Shown here: piece after piece, positions 1 to 9,670 of the stretch
How the letters are laid out: each line of letters starts with the position of its first letter
Numbering within the stretch: the first letter of the stretch is position 1
Origin: Chitinophagaceae bacterium
GTDB taxonomy: Bacteria > Bacteroidota > Bacteroidia > Chitinophagales > Chitinophagaceae
Direction of reading: 5' to 3'
NCBI GenBank assembly: GCA_016703625.1
Contig: JADJBP010000007.1
Span: 62,001-126,000 of the forward strand
DNA length: 64,000 nt
Translations under genes and position numbers: made by a program
The notes under the pieces: model-generated
The model's input: only the letters and a program-made list of their open reading frames with translations
What the model was told of the DNA's origin: nothing
Databases searched by the model: none

Positions 1-1
1 T

Positions 2-1075
2 TCACAGGCGGAACTTAAAAAATTATTGTACGCAGAAACTGAGCACCGTACAACCATTTCTTTTTACCAGTATTTTCAGATCAGTGAACCTCAACAATTC
101 AGGGATGAGATGTATAAGTCACTGCACGCGTTAAACGTTTTTGGACGTATCTATATCGCTTCAGAAGGCATCAATGCACAGATCAGTGTGCCCGAAAGTA
201 AAGTTGATGCGCTCAGGGAATACCTCAATACCATAACTGCATTAAAAGATATCAGGCTCAATATTGCTGTTGATGATGACGCCCGCCCGGCCGACTTTAA
301 CAGTAATGATAATGAAAGGCCGGTCGGACGGGGCAAATCTTTTTGGGTACTTAAAATTAAAGTGCGTGAAAAGATCGTGGCCGATGGTATCACCGACCCC
401 GGTTTCAGCATGCAAAACAAGGGCAGCTATGTAAATGCCGCACAAATGAATGAACTGCTGCAGCAGGATGATACCATTGTTATTGATATGCGCAATCACT
501 ACGAATACGAAGTGGGCCATTTTGAAAAAGCGATCGAGATACCAAGTGATACCTTTCGTGAGCAGTTACCTATGGCCGTTGATATGATGAAGGATAAGAA
601 AGATAATAACATCATCATGTATTGTACCGGTGGCATCCGTTGCGAAAAAGCCAGCGCTTATATGCTGCACCATGGGTTTAATCACGTGTATCACCTCGAA
701 GGCGGGGTGATCAATTATGCCAGGGAAGCAAAAATGGCCGGGCTGGAAACCAGGTTCATAGGTAAGAATTTTGTTTTTGATGACAGGCTGGGGGAGCGTA
801 TCACCGATGATATCATTGCCCGGTGCCATCAGTGCGGCAAGCCTGCAGATAATCATACCAACTGCAAAAACGACGGTTGCCATTTATTGTTTATTCAATG
901 TACAGACTGTGCAGTGCAATATGATGGCTGTTGTACCCTGGAATGCCAAACCACGTATAACCTGCCCATGGAAGAACAAATTGAACTGCGCAAGGGCATT
1001 GACAAAGGCATGATGGTATTCAATAAAAGTAAAAAACGGTTGCGGCCGAGGCTGGATGAGATGAAAGTGAAATAA
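2..1075 (+). CDS. trhO: tRNA uridine(34) hydroxylase TrhO (rhodanese family), 5' end outside window
   Basis: TrhO (YceA family) hydroxylates uridine 34 in the tRNA anticodon using oxygen. The reading frame is open to the left edge of the window: a TTG at 26 could be called as a start, but the codons from position 2 read S-Q-A-E-L-K-K-L-L, which suits the start of this family, so the true start is probably upstream. The N-terminal acylphosphatase-like domain is followed by a rhodanese domain with the active-site loop YCTGGIRCEKAS, the catalytic cysteine being in C-T-G-G-I-R. The C-terminal part is rich in Cys (RCHQCG, CTDC, CTLEC), as in the longer members that carry a zinc-type tail. The length of about 350 residues is normal. 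It converges on the lactonase gene with 16 bases between them. Confidence 0.9.
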   Translation, partial: SQAELKKLLYAETEHRTTISFYQYFQISEPQQFRDEMYKSLHALNVFGRIYIASEGINAQISVPESKVDALREYLNTITALKDIRLNIAVDDDARPADFNSNDNERPVGRGKSFWVLKIKVREKIVADGITDPGFSMQNKGSYVNAAQMNELLQQDDTIVIDMRNHYEYEVGHFEKAIEIPSDTFREQLPMAVDMMKDKKDNNIIMYCTGGIRCEKASAYMLHHGFNHVYHLEGGVINYAREAKMAGLETRFIGKNFVFDDRLGERITDDIIARCHQCGKPADNHTNCKNDGCHLLFIQCTDCAVQYDGCCTLECQTTYNLPMEEQIELRKGIDKGMMVFNKSKKRLRPRLDEMKVK

Positions 1076-1091
1076 TATCCGGGAAAATTCC

Positions 1092-2210
1092 TTATTGGAT
1101 CCATGCTATACAAACCGGGTTTGGCACATTAATTCTTTTACCGGTATCGGTCAATAATCCTGTATCCCTTTCAATTTTAAAAATTACGATCTCATTGGTA
1201 TTTTGATTGGCAACCAGTAAAAAATTACCCGACGGGTCAAAATTAAAATTCCTGGGTGTCTTTCCAAATGTTTGCTGGTGGCCAATAAGTGTAAGTTTTC
1301 CATCTGCAGGATGTATGGCAAAAATGCTGATACTGTTATCATCGCCCCGGTTACTGCAATATAAAAATTTACCATCCGGTGAAACATGAATATCGGCGCC
1401 GCCAATGGCCCCTTTATAATCAGCCCGCAAAATGCTGATGCGCTGTTGAAATTGCAGGTTGCCTTTCCTGAGTTTATAACAGACAACAGTGCCGGACATT
1501 TCTTCCAGCAGGTAAGCAAATTTGTTGCCTGGTGCAATATCAAAATGTCTTGGCCCGCTTCCGGGTTTACTGGCTGCTGTTGCGTGCAATTTTAATTTGC
1601 CTTTGCTTTTTTTGAAATTGTAAACTTTCACGGTATCAATGCCCAGGTCGGGTACAAACAAATATGTATTGTCGGACGATAAAAAAGTGGCATGTACATG
1701 CGGGCCTTGCTGCCTGTTCTTATCCGGGCCCGAACCACTGTGTTGTATGATCTGTTGTATACTGTCCAACGAACCGTCGGTATGTAAACGCAGTAAGCCA
1801 ATATTACCACTGCTGTAATTGCCGGCAAAGACCCATTTACCTGATTTATCAACGGCAACATAACAGGGATGTTTTCCAACGGATGATATTTTATTCAATG
1901 CGGTAAGCCCGCCATTGGCGGCATTAAAAGAAAAAGCAGAAATACTTCCCGAAACGGCAGATCCGGTACTGTCCGCATTTTCATTTACTGCATAAACAAA
2001 TTTATTGTTTGTGGAAACAGCCAGGAAAGAAGGGTTTGAGGATTTTGCAACATGTACAAAACGGGTTTCGGCATTTGCGACGTTAAATGTATACACATAA
2101 ATGCCTTCACTTTTACCTGAAGTATAGGTGCCTACCAATAAGTATTGCTCCTGTTGTGCCGAAGCGGATAAAGCAAAGCATAAAAAAAGGGATAGCAGTT
2201 TTTCTTTCAA
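1092..2210 (-). CDS. Lactonase family seven-bladed beta-propeller protein (6-phosphogluconolactonase-like)
   Basis: 372 residues of the lactonase/Pgl beta-propeller family, in which cytoplasmic members hydrolyse 6-phosphogluconolactone. Repeated blade motifs are visible (LVGTYTSGKSEGIYVY near the start, HVSPDGKFLYCSNRGDDNSI, FDPSGNFLLVANQNTNEIVIF near the end). Unlike E. coli Pgl, it starts with a signal peptide (MKEKLLSLFLCFALSASAQ), so it is probably exported and its substrate may be another lactone. The start at 2210 is TTG: it is directly preceded by an in-frame TGA and the signal peptide begins there, so no upstream start is possible. It lies downstream of purC on the same strand with 47 bases between. 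Confidence 0.85.
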   Translation of the reverse strand: MKEKLLSLFLCFALSASAQQEQYLLVGTYTSGKSEGIYVYTFNVANAETRFVHVAKSSNPSFLAVSTNNKFVYAVNENADSTGSAVSGSISAFSFNAANGGLTALNKISSVGKHPCYVAVDKSGKWVFAGNYSSGNIGLLRLHTDGSLDSIQQIIQHSGSGPDKNRQQGPHVHATFLSSDNTYLFVPDLGIDTVKVYNFKKSKGKLKLHATAASKPGSGPRHFDIAPGNKFAYLLEEMSGTVVCYKLRKGNLQFQQRISILRADYKGAIGGADIHVSPDGKFLYCSNRGDDNSISIFAIHPADGKLTLIGHQQTFGKTPRNFNFDPSGNFLLVANQNTNEIVIFKIERDTGLLTDTGKRINVPNPVCIAWIQ

Positions 2211-2257
2211 TCAGCAAATGTTTTTTTTAATTTGGTTCATAATGAAAGCCTGCTGCT

Positions 2258-3184
2258 TCAACATAATTTGTTCAGTTCCTCATTAATGAGCTTTTCAGTT
2301 TCTTCATCTGTTAGTTCAACGGGCTCAAACTTTTCACCGATAATTTTTTCGTACAGTTCTATATACCTGTTTGAGATTGTTTGTATCCATGCATCACTCA
2401 TTTCCGGAACCGTTTGCCCTTCCTTGCCCATAAAATTATTTTCGATCAGCCATTCCCGCACAAACTCTTTGCTGAGTTGTTTCTGGCGTTCACCTTTTTG
2501 CTGCCGTTCCTCAAATCCATCTGCATAAAAATACCGCGATGAATCAGGCGTATGGATCTCATCCATTAAAATGATTTCATCCCCGATCTTCCCAAATTCA
2601 TATTTGGTATCTACCAGTATCAATCCCCTTTTGTATGCTATTTCCTTACCCCTGGCAAATAACTGCAGGGCATAATGACTTAAGATTTTCCACTCGTTTT
2701 CAGAAGCCAGGTTCCGCTCAATGATCTCAGAAACTGATATGTCTTCATCATGCCCTGTTTCAGCCTTGGTACTTGGGGTAATAATGGGAGAGGGGAAATG
2801 ATCATTTTCTTTCATCCCTCCTGGCATGGTAACGCCGCATAAAGTTCTGGCACCTGAGGAATAAGTTCGCCAGGCGTGGCCGGTTAAATTTCCCCTTACT
2901 ACCAGTTCAATTTTAAAGGGATCACATTTTTTACCAATGCTAACGTTTGGGGCGGGCACGGATATCAGCCAATTGGGACATATGTCTTTTGTAGCATTCA
3001 GCATGTAAGCGGCAACCTGGTTTAAAACCTGGCCCTTGCAAGGAATCGGTCGGGTCAGTATCACGTCAAATGCCGAAATTCTGTTACTGGCGATCATTAC
3101 CAGAAATTTATTGGAAATTGAATAAACATCTCTTACTTTGCCTTTGTAGAAAGCGGTTTGTTGCTTAAATTTGAACGGTTTCAT
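2258..3184 (-). CDS. purC: Phosphoribosylaminoimidazole-succinocarboxamide synthase
   Basis: PurC joins CAIR and aspartate with ATP to give SAICAR, a step of de novo purine synthesis. The 308-residue protein has the family signatures: YKGKVRDVY near residue 13, NRISAFDV, the substrate-binding ELVVRGNLTGHAW near residue 93, LVDTKYEFG near residue 195 and DEIHTPDSSRYF near residue 208. The length fits the approximately 300-residue form of PurC rather than the short E. coli form. It is transcribed divergently from the TonB receptor at 3321, with 136 bases between, and no other purine gene is adjacent. Confidence 0.95.
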   Translation of the reverse strand: MKPFKFKQQTAFYKGKVRDVYSISNKFLVMIASNRISAFDVILTRPIPCKGQVLNQVAAYMLNATKDICPNWLISVPAPNVSIGKKCDPFKIELVVRGNLTGHAWRTYSSGARTLCGVTMPGGMKENDHFPSPIITPSTKAETGHDEDISVSEIIERNLASENEWKILSHYALQLFARGKEIAYKRGLILVDTKYEFGKIGDEIILMDEIHTPDSSRYFYADGFEERQQKGERQKQLSKEFVREWLIENNFMGKEGQTVPEMSDAWIQTISNRYIELYEKIIGEKFEPVELTDEETEKLINEELNKLC

Positions 3185-3320
3185 TTTGCTAAAATACCAT
3201 CATCAGCTTTAAAAAAAATCAATTACCCTGAACAAATTGTTAACAGGCCTAAAAATAAATTTTACAGGTAGAAATAACAATGCTTAATTTGCTTTATAAT
3301 TTAAAACCAAAAAACGCGAT

Positions 3321-6065
3321 ATGAGAAAAGTTACAAGCTATTTGATTACATTTTTAATGGCTAATATCATTACGATCGCAGCCATGGCACAAAATGTGAC
3401 CATTAACGGCAATGTCAGGAACAGCAGTACCAGGGAGGGTTCCGGGGCTGTTTCCGTTACAGTAAAAGGGGAAGAAATAGGAACTTTTACCGATGATAAA
3501 GGAAATTTCAAACTAACCGTAAAGAAACTGCCGGTTACCTTGTTAATTTCATCGGTTGGTTATGAAATGCAGGAAATTACTGTAAATGATGCTTCAGCTA
3601 AAATCCAGGTGGAATTTAAGCCAACCAATATTTTAGGACAGGAAGTGGTAATATCTGCAAGCAGGGTTCCCCAAAGGATCATGGAATCGCCTGTATCCAT
3701 AGAACGTATCAGTGCCGCTAATATCCGGAATTCACCGGTATCCAATTACTATGATGTAGTATCTACTTTAAAAGGTGTTGATATTACCACTTCTTCATTA
3801 ACTTTTAAAACTCCAACTACCCGGGGTTTTAACTCAAGCGGTAATACCCGTTTCAACCAATTGGTAGATGGAATGGATAACCAGGCACCAGGACTTAATT
3901 TTTCGGTGGGAGCCATCATTGGTTTAAGTGAACTGGATGTGGACAATATTGAGCTTTTATCAGGAGCTTCTTCTGCTTTATATGGTCCCGGCGGTATGAA
4001 CGGAACTTTATTAATGACCAGTAAAAATCCTTTTAAATACCAGGGATTTTCTGCACATATAAAACAGGGAGTGATGCATGTTGGAAGTGAGCGGCAGAGA
4101 GACCCGTCACTGTACAGTAACTGGAATATAAGGTGGGGTAAAAAAATTTCTGAAAAATTCGCTTTTAAAATAAATGCTGAATTGATCCAGGCAAAAGATT
4201 GGATGGGAAGAGATAACAGGAATTACAGCAGGACAGGAACCACAGGTAGTGCTATTCCCGGTGACCGTAAAACGGCTCCAGGATATGATGGTATAAATAC
4301 CTATGGAGACGAAACTCAATTTGATCTCAGACTGGTTTATGCAAGTAGAGCAGCTAGTTTACCCGGTGCAGCAAATTTTATTAATGCAAATAATCTGATG
4401 GCAAGCCCTCAGAATGTTACCCGTACAGGATATACAGAAAAAGAACTCTTGAATCCTAATACGGTTAATTTTAAATTGGCAGGTTCATTACACTATAAAC
4501 TTACCCCAAGCACCGAAGCAATTTTGGCTGCTTACTGGGGAACCGGTAATACCATATATACGGGAAGTGACAGGTATTCTTTAAAGGATTTTAAAATGGG
4601 ACAGTACAAGTTTGAAATTAACAATCCCGTGTGGTCTTTCCGTGCATACACAACACAAGAGAATGCAGGTGAGTCATATAACGCATCGGCAACTACAGCA
4701 TATTTTACTGAAAGCTGGAAGCCAACACCAACATGGCTGCCGCAATATGCATTTACATATTTATCGCAATTAATGAATGGTGCAACAAGTTATGATGCTC
4801 ACCAGGCTGCACGGTCTACAGCAGATGTAGGAAGGCCTGTAGCAGGTACTCCTTCATTTATAGCAGGTTATGACGCCATACGCAAAAAACCAATTTCGCA
4901 GGGTGGCGGTTTGCTTTTAGATAAATCTGATTTATATGCTGTTGAAGGAAATTATAACCTTACTCCATTTACCAAAAGTATTGCTGATATTTTAATAGGT
5001 GCAAACTATAAAAAATATATATTAAATTCCCAGGGTACTTTATTTGCTGATTCAACAGGTGCCATTAAACTTTCACAATACGGAGCGTACATCCAGGCCA
5101 GCAGGCAAATCATGGATCGCATTAGCCTGACCGTATCCGGCAGGTATGATAAAGCAGACAATTTTAAAGGCCGTTTCACCCCAAGAGTTACTGCACTCTT
5201 TAAAATAATGAAAGATAATAATATACGTTTATCTTATCAAACTGCTTACCGTTTCCCAAGTAACCAGCAACAATTTATCAATTTACAGGTGGGCAGTACC
5301 CGTTTGATTGGTAGCAATCCTACATTTGCTGCTTATATAAATTATATCAACAATCCATTATACACATTTACCACAACCCCAGGGTCAAGTACATTGACTA
5401 ATTTCAAAGCTTTTACTCCCCCTGAAGTAAAGCCTGAATCAGTAAGTTCATTTGAACTTGGTTATAAAGGCTTGTTGATGGATAGTAAGTTATTAATAGA
5501 CGTATATGGTTATTATGGACAATACCAGGACTTTCTTGGCAGAACAAATACAATTCAGACTTTAACAGGAAATGCTTCAGATACTTCAAATGCAAGTAAG
5601 AGAAGAAATATTTCTGTGGTTATTAATTCTGCAGATAAAGTAAAAACCTATGGTTTTGGGATAGGTATTGATTACAGGCTGCCTTTTAACTTTGTTGTTG
5701 GTGCTAATATTGCTTCTGATAAATTAACTGATGTACCTGCTAACTTTGTGGCCTACTTTAATGCTCCTGAATATAAAGCCAACGTAACATTTGGTAACAG
5801 TGGTTTCGGTCCCGGTAAAAACCTGGGCTTTAGTGTGGCTTACAGGTGGCAGGATGGGTTTTATTACCAGGGAGACTTTGCGAACGGAAATTTACCGGCG
5901 GTTCATAATTTAGATGCTCAGATCAGCTTAAAATTACCAAAGGCAAATAAATCAATTATAAAATTGGGTGCAACAAATTTATTGAACCAGTATTATTATA
6001 ATGCAATCGGAAACTCACAGATCGGTGGATTATACTATGTGAGTTTTGGATACAATATTTATTAA
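3321..6065 (+). CDS. TonB-dependent outer-membrane receptor with CarboxypepD_reg-like N-terminus
   Basis: 914 residues. A signal peptide (to about residue 23, ending AMAQ) is followed by a carboxypeptidase-regulatory-like domain (residues about 25-105, INGNVRNSST...GSGAVSV...DDKGNFKL), a plug domain (about 110-240, with TTRGFNSSGNTRFNQLVDGMDNQAPG and LSGASSALYGPGGMNGTLLM), and a C-terminal beta-barrel that ends YVSFGYNIY with a terminal aromatic residue. The family takes up siderophores, oligosaccharides or other nutrients with energy from TonB. The next gene, 38 bases on, is a fasciclin-domain lipoprotein on the same strand and is probably its surface partner, taking the place SusD holds elsewhere. 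The substrate cannot be read from the sequence. Confidence 0.9.
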   Translation: MRKVTSYLITFLMANIITIAAMAQNVTINGNVRNSSTREGSGAVSVTVKGEEIGTFTDDKGNFKLTVKKLPVTLLISSVGYEMQEITVNDASAKIQVEFKPTNILGQEVVISASRVPQRIMESPVSIERISAANIRNSPVSNYYDVVSTLKGVDITTSSLTFKTPTTRGFNSSGNTRFNQLVDGMDNQAPGLNFSVGAIIGLSELDVDNIELLSGASSALYGPGGMNGTLLMTSKNPFKYQGFSAHIKQGVMHVGSERQRDPSLYSNWNIRWGKKISEKFAFKINAELIQAKDWMGRDNRNYSRTGTTGSAIPGDRKTAPGYDGINTYGDETQFDLRLVYASRAASLPGAANFINANNLMASPQNVTRTGYTEKELLNPNTVNFKLAGSLHYKLTPSTEAILAAYWGTGNTIYTGSDRYSLKDFKMGQYKFEINNPVWSFRAYTTQENAGESYNASATTAYFTESWKPTPTWLPQYAFTYLSQLMNGATSYDAHQAARSTADVGRPVAGTPSFIAGYDAIRKKPISQGGGLLLDKSDLYAVEGNYNLTPFTKSIADILIGANYKKYILNSQGTLFADSTGAIKLSQYGAYIQASRQIMDRISLTVSGRYDKADNFKGRFTPRVTALFKIMKDNNIRLSYQTAYRFPSNQQQFINLQVGSTRLIGSNPTFAAYINYINNPLYTFTTTPGSSTLTNFKAFTPPEVKPESVSSFELGYKGLLMDSKLLIDVYGYYGQYQDFLGRTNTIQTLTGNASDTSNASKRRNISVVINSADKVKTYGFGIGIDYRLPFNFVVGANIASDKLTDVPANFVAYFNAPEYKANVTFGNSGFGPGKNLGFSVAYRWQDGFYYQGDFANGNLPAVHNLDAQISLKLPKANKSIIKLGATNLLNQYYYNAIGNSQIGGLYYVSFGYNIY

Positions 6066-6103
6066 TACTGACCGGGTAACCCAACCATTTAAAATTAAAA
6101 ATT

Positions 6104-7366
6104 ATGATGATGAAAACAATAATGTATAAACTAAGAGCTTCTTACCTGGTTTTTGCAGCCGGTTTAATTTTAATGACCTCCTGCAATAAAGACCTGGAAC
6201 AGTTTGCTCCCATAGCAACGCCGGTATATCCTACCGGGAACGGGATAGCAGCTACGCTTGCTGCAAATCCAAATTACAGCAATTATGCTGCCTTAATTGC
6301 CAGGGGAGGCATGACTGCAACTTTGAATGATCTTACAAAATCATTTACAATTTTTGCCACAGATAGCAATGGGATGAAGATATTCGTAAATGCAGCATCC
6401 GGAGGACTTGTGCCGATTAATGCACCCAACAGTGTTGTGCTCGGGTTTATCAATACCAGTTTACCGGTTGCAAGTGCTGCCGGTATCGTTCAATATAATA
6501 CCATCGGGCAAAAATTCCCATTCAGTTCTTTCGGTACGGCTTTTCCAAATTACCCGATCACCAGCCTGATCATACTTGATCCCAATCAGCCATTTGTAAG
6601 AATGCCGATCTTTCCTGACGGAGGAACACCTTATTCTTATGTAAACAATTTGCCTGTTATTGCAACAGATATGCCTGCTGCCAACGGAATTATTCATACA
6701 GCTTTTACTATAGCAGCGCCACCAACTGCCACTTTAAAAACCATGATCGCTGCTGAGCCAACCCTATCTTATTTCAGGGCTGCCGTTGCCCGTGCCGATA
6801 GTGGTTCAGTTGGATTATCCAGGTTTGATTCCCTGATGAATTATGGGGTTACCAATATGACTGTTTTAGCTCCGAATGATGTGGCTTTCCAAACATTGGT
6901 TTTTGGACTGGTGTATGCCCAGGTTTTTGCGGCAACAGGAAATGCTGCCCTGGCTTTGGCATCTGCCAATGGTGCAGTAGCAGCAGGCCCGGCTTTTTTA
7001 AGTACCAATAATGTATCAACAGCATTGATGAGAGGCATAGTTGCTTACCACCTGCTGGCATCTTTAACAACAAGTACAACAACGCCATACCAGCCCAACA
7101 TCAGGGTATTTTCTAATAATGTACCCGCCGGAGCTGCTACGTTTATTAAAACACTGGTTAACTGAAGTATAGCTGCTCACCCCGGAGTTTCTGCTCAGGC
7201 AACATATGCCGGGCCGGCAGTAACCAGTTTAGTATTCAGGGGTTATGGCACTTTCCCGCCGGGCGGTGCTCCATACAGCGGCACGCCTGTAAATGCCATT
7301 ACCAGGGATAAACATGCAGTAAATGGTGTTTATCATATCCTGGACAATGTATTGTTACCACAATAA
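6104..7366 (+). CDS. Fasciclin-domain lipoprotein, interrupted by an in-frame TGA
   Basis: The reading frame starts with three ATG codons (6104, 6107, 6110), runs through a lipoprotein signal (LILMTSCNKD, lipobox Cys about residue 27) and contains two fasciclin (FAS1) domains, roughly residues 45-200 and 210 to the end. FAS1 domains mediate surface adhesion and protein or sugar contacts. The frame stops at a TGA (7163-7165) after FIKTLVN, but the same frame continues without shift for 66 codons and ends HAVNGVYHILDNVLLPQ before TAA at 7364-7366. That is the typical end of a FAS1 domain, so the second domain is cut by a nonsense codon or a base error. It lies 38 bases after the TonB receptor and probably forms an operon with it. 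Confidence 0.85.
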
Positions 7367-7385
7367 AATTTTAACTACATAAATA

Positions 7386-7423
7386 AAAAAACGGGCTTCT
7401 GATTTCAGATGCCCGTTTTTTTT
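7386..7423. terminator. Bidirectional intrinsic terminator
   Basis: The stem AAAAACGGGC / GCCCGTTTTT has an inner stem TCTGA / TCAGA and a run of Ts on the right (As on the left), between the convergent fasciclin and ychF genes. It can serve both strands. Confidence 0.8.
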
Positions 7424-7436
7424 AAAAGCATTTTAA

Positions 7437-8534
7437 TTAAACATTAAACCGGAAATGCATCACATCGCCATCCTGCACCAGGTATTCTTTTCCTTCGATC
7501 CGCAATCTTCCGTTCTCCCGGCAGGCGGCTTCTGATCCGTATTTTATAAAATCTTCGTATGCAATTACTTCGGCCTTGATAAATCCTTTTTCAAAATCGG
7601 TATGTATCACACTGGCCGCCTGTGGCGCTTTCCAGCCCTTTTCGATCGTCCATGCCCTTACTTCCTGTACACCGGCTGTAAAATAGGTTGACAGGTTCAA
7701 CAGTTTATAGGTTGAATGGATCAGCCTGTCAAGCGCCGGCTCGGTCATTTTATATTCTTCCATGAACATGGCCTTGTCATCGGCACTTTCCAGCTCGGCG
7801 ATCTGCGATTCAATGGCATTGGTCATTACAATAACCTGGTTGCCTTCGTTCTTCACCGCTTCGATCAATGCTTCGGAATATGTATTGCCGGTATGCATGC
7901 TGGCCTCATCCACATTGGCTACGTATAAAATGTGTTTGTCGGTGAGTAAGAACAGGTCTGCAATGGCCGATTTTTCTTCTTTGCTTAAACCAAGGGTAAT
8001 GATGTTCTTTCCTTCGTCCAGGTGTTTTTTACAGCTGATCAATGTCTCCAGTTCGATCTTCATCTTGGGATCTGTCTTGGCCATTTTTTCGGTCCGCTGC
8101 ATTTTCTTCTCCACGCTTTCCAGGTCCTTCAGCTGCAGTTCGGTTTCAATGATCTCTTTATCACTTACCGGGTTTATCGGGCCTTCATCCCTTAATATAT
8201 TCTCATCTTCAAAACAGCGTATCACATGAATGATGGCATCCACTTCCCGTATATTGGCCAAAAATTTATTACCCAATCCTTCGCCCTTGCTGGCACCACG
8301 CACCAGGCCGGCTATATCCACGATTTCGATCTGGGTAGGTACGGTCCTGTCCGGTATCACCAGTTCGGCCAGTTTATCCAAACGGGGATCCGGTACATTC
8401 ACCAGGCCTGTATTGGGCTCAATGGTACAAAAACGGTAATTGCTTGCCTGAGCCTTGGCGCTGTTGCTTACCGCATTAAACAAAGTTGATTTACCTACAT
8501 TGGGCAACCCTACGATTCCTGCTTTTAAAGCCAT
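7437..8534 (-). CDS. ychF: Redox-regulated ribosome-binding ATPase/GTPase YchF
   Basis: 365 residues, the normal length for YchF (Obg family, a translation- and stress-linked P-loop NTPase that prefers ATP). Visible motifs are the P-loop GLPNVGKST at residue 9, the G3 region DIAGLVRGASKGEGLG near 73, the NVDE element in place of the canonical NKxD near 205, a coiled-coil insertion (about 130-165) and a C-terminal TGS domain ending in VQDGDVMHFRFNV. It is intact in this window. It stands alone on the minus strand, with a -7 candidate about 80 bases upstream. Confidence 0.95.
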   Translation of the reverse strand: MALKAGIVGLPNVGKSTLFNAVSNSAKAQASNYRFCTIEPNTGLVNVPDPRLDKLAELVIPDRTVPTQIEIVDIAGLVRGASKGEGLGNKFLANIREVDAIIHVIRCFEDENILRDEGPINPVSDKEIIETELQLKDLESVEKKMQRTEKMAKTDPKMKIELETLISCKKHLDEGKNIITLGLSKEEKSAIADLFLLTDKHILYVANVDEASMHTGNTYSEALIEAVKNEGNQVIVMTNAIESQIAELESADDKAMFMEEYKMTEPALDRLIHSTYKLLNLSTYFTAGVQEVRAWTIEKGWKAPQAASVIHTDFEKGFIKAEVIAYEDFIKYGSEAACRENGRLRIEGKEYLVQDGDVMHFRFNV

Positions 8535-8611
8535 ATTAAAAAAAGTTTGAAGTTAAAATTCAAAATTAAAAAAGTCCGGATGCACCGGTTCTTTTAATTT
8601 AAAATTGGGTG

Positions 8612-8619
8612 CAAAGGTA
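8612..8619 (-). promoter_or_regulatory. Candidate -7 promoter element of ychF
   Basis: On the minus strand this reads TACCTTTG, a match to the Bacteroidota -7 consensus TAnnTTTG, about 80 bases before the ychF start. I see no clear -33 TTTG at the usual spacing, so the call rests on one box. Confidence 0.4.
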
Positions 8620-8704
8620 AGGTTTGCTACGATATGAGTTATTTCATTATAAAACACTAATTTCAAATTCTGGTTTAAAGAAAAATTCAATGCTTTTTAA
8701 ATAG

Positions 8705-8739
8705 TTACTTTTTACTTTTTACTTTTAACTTTTTACTTG
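8705..8739. repeat. Short tandem repeat (TACTTTT units) before the spmA-like start
   Basis: About five imperfect copies of a 7-base unit (TACTTTT/TAACTTTT) run up to the ATG at 8742. The 207-base spacer 8535-8741 holds nothing else I can recognise apart from the ychF promoter box. It is probably non-functional AT-rich slippage sequence, though it lies where the mRNA leader of the next gene must be. Confidence 0.6.
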
Positions 8740-8741
8740 TT

Positions 8742-9656
8742 ATGGCTTTAAGCAGGATCTGGTGCGCTTTCATTATCATTGCCGTTTTGGTAGCCGGAGC
8801 AAAATTCTTTTTTCAGCCCGGGCAGGAAAAACTGATCACCAACTTATTTACCGGGAAAAATACGGATACGGTTTCTGCCAGGAGCCTTGATTCTGCTGCT
8901 GTTCCTGTATTGCTGCAAAGCCAGTTGCAAAACCAGAAAACGGCTGTCTGGGGTAAAGAAAAAGTTTTTAAAAACAGTAATGGCAATTATACTGCATATA
9001 AGTTGCTGCCGGCCAATGGCGTTTTTGAGACCGCCCGTGATGCTGTTAATTTATGCATCGGCTTAATTGGCATCATGGCGCTTTTCATGGGTTTTATGAG
9101 TATTGCTGAAAGGGCGGGGGGTATCCGTTTTTTGTCGAAGATCATTGCTCCTTTTTTCAGTAAGATATTCCCGGAAGTTCCAAAGAACCATCCCGCCATG
9201 GGGCATATGGTGATGAATTTTTCGGCCAACCTCATGGGGCTTGATAATGCAGCTACACCCTTTGGCATAAAAGCGATGGAAAGCCTGCAGGAGATCAACC
9301 CCGATAAAACAAAAGCTTCCAACGCACAGTTGATGTTCATGTGCCTGCATGCATCCGGGCTTACATTGATCCCAACCGTGATCATTGCCGACAGGGTTGC
9401 ACTTAAATCGCAGTCGCCAACAGATATTTTTATTCCCTGCATGATCGCCACCTTTGCGGCCACCATTGTTGCCATGTCGATCGTTGCTTTTAAACAACGG
9501 ATCAATGTTTTTCAAACCGCCATCATGGCCTGGGTGTTGGGCATTGCCGGTTTATTTACGGCGCTGGTACTGTACATCAAAACCTTAAGCGCTTCCCATG
9601 TACAGGTCTTTTCGGGTAATTTGAGTAATGGCATATTGGTACTGATCTTTTTTTAA
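8742..9656 (+). CDS. SpmA-like nucleoside-recognition (Gate) membrane protein, N-terminal half of an SpmA-SpmB fusion
   Basis: 304 residues with an N-terminal membrane anchor and several further membrane segments. The conserved core MGHMVMNFSANLMGLDNAATPFG and the stretch LMFMCLHASGLTLIPT are typical of SpmA/nucleoside-recognition domain proteins, named for spore-core dehydration in Bacillus but common in non-spore-formers with unknown transport role. The frame ends at TAA 9654-9656 inside a run of seven Ts. With eight Ts the frame reads LIFFLIVLGGMYKKINVFDAF, straight into the following SpmB-like frame. Fused SpmA-SpmB proteins are usual in Bacteroidota, so this is probably one gene, 8742-10141, cut by a one-base deletion. 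Confidence 0.8.
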   Translation: MALSRIWCAFIIIAVLVAGAKFFFQPGQEKLITNLFTGKNTDTVSARSLDSAAVPVLLQSQLQNQKTAVWGKEKVFKNSNGNYTAYKLLPANGVFETARDAVNLCIGLIGIMALFMGFMSIAERAGGIRFLSKIIAPFFSKIFPEVPKNHPAMGHMVMNFSANLMGLDNAATPFGIKAMESLQEINPDKTKASNAQLMFMCLHASGLTLIPTVIIADRVALKSQSPTDIFIPCMIATFAATIVAMSIVAFKQRINVFQTAIMAWVLGIAGLFTALVLYIKTLSASHVQVFSGNLSNGILVLIFF

Positions 9657-9670
9657 TTGTACTGGGTGGC

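Noticed and set aside
7163..7165. Selenocysteine or stop-codon recoding at the fasciclin TGA
   Set aside because: No sec-type hairpin or selenoprotein homology is present, and other genes here are interrupted by TAA, so no single recoding rule would fit.
8705..8739. Direct repeats before 8742 as an origin iteron set or CRISPR
   Set aside because: Units are only 7 bases and AT-rich, with no DnaA boxes or spacer structure.
9648..9654. Programmed ribosomal frameshifting at the T7 run and similar sites
   Set aside because: Shifts occur in many unrelated genes and in both directions, which fits sequencing error rather than regulated slippage.
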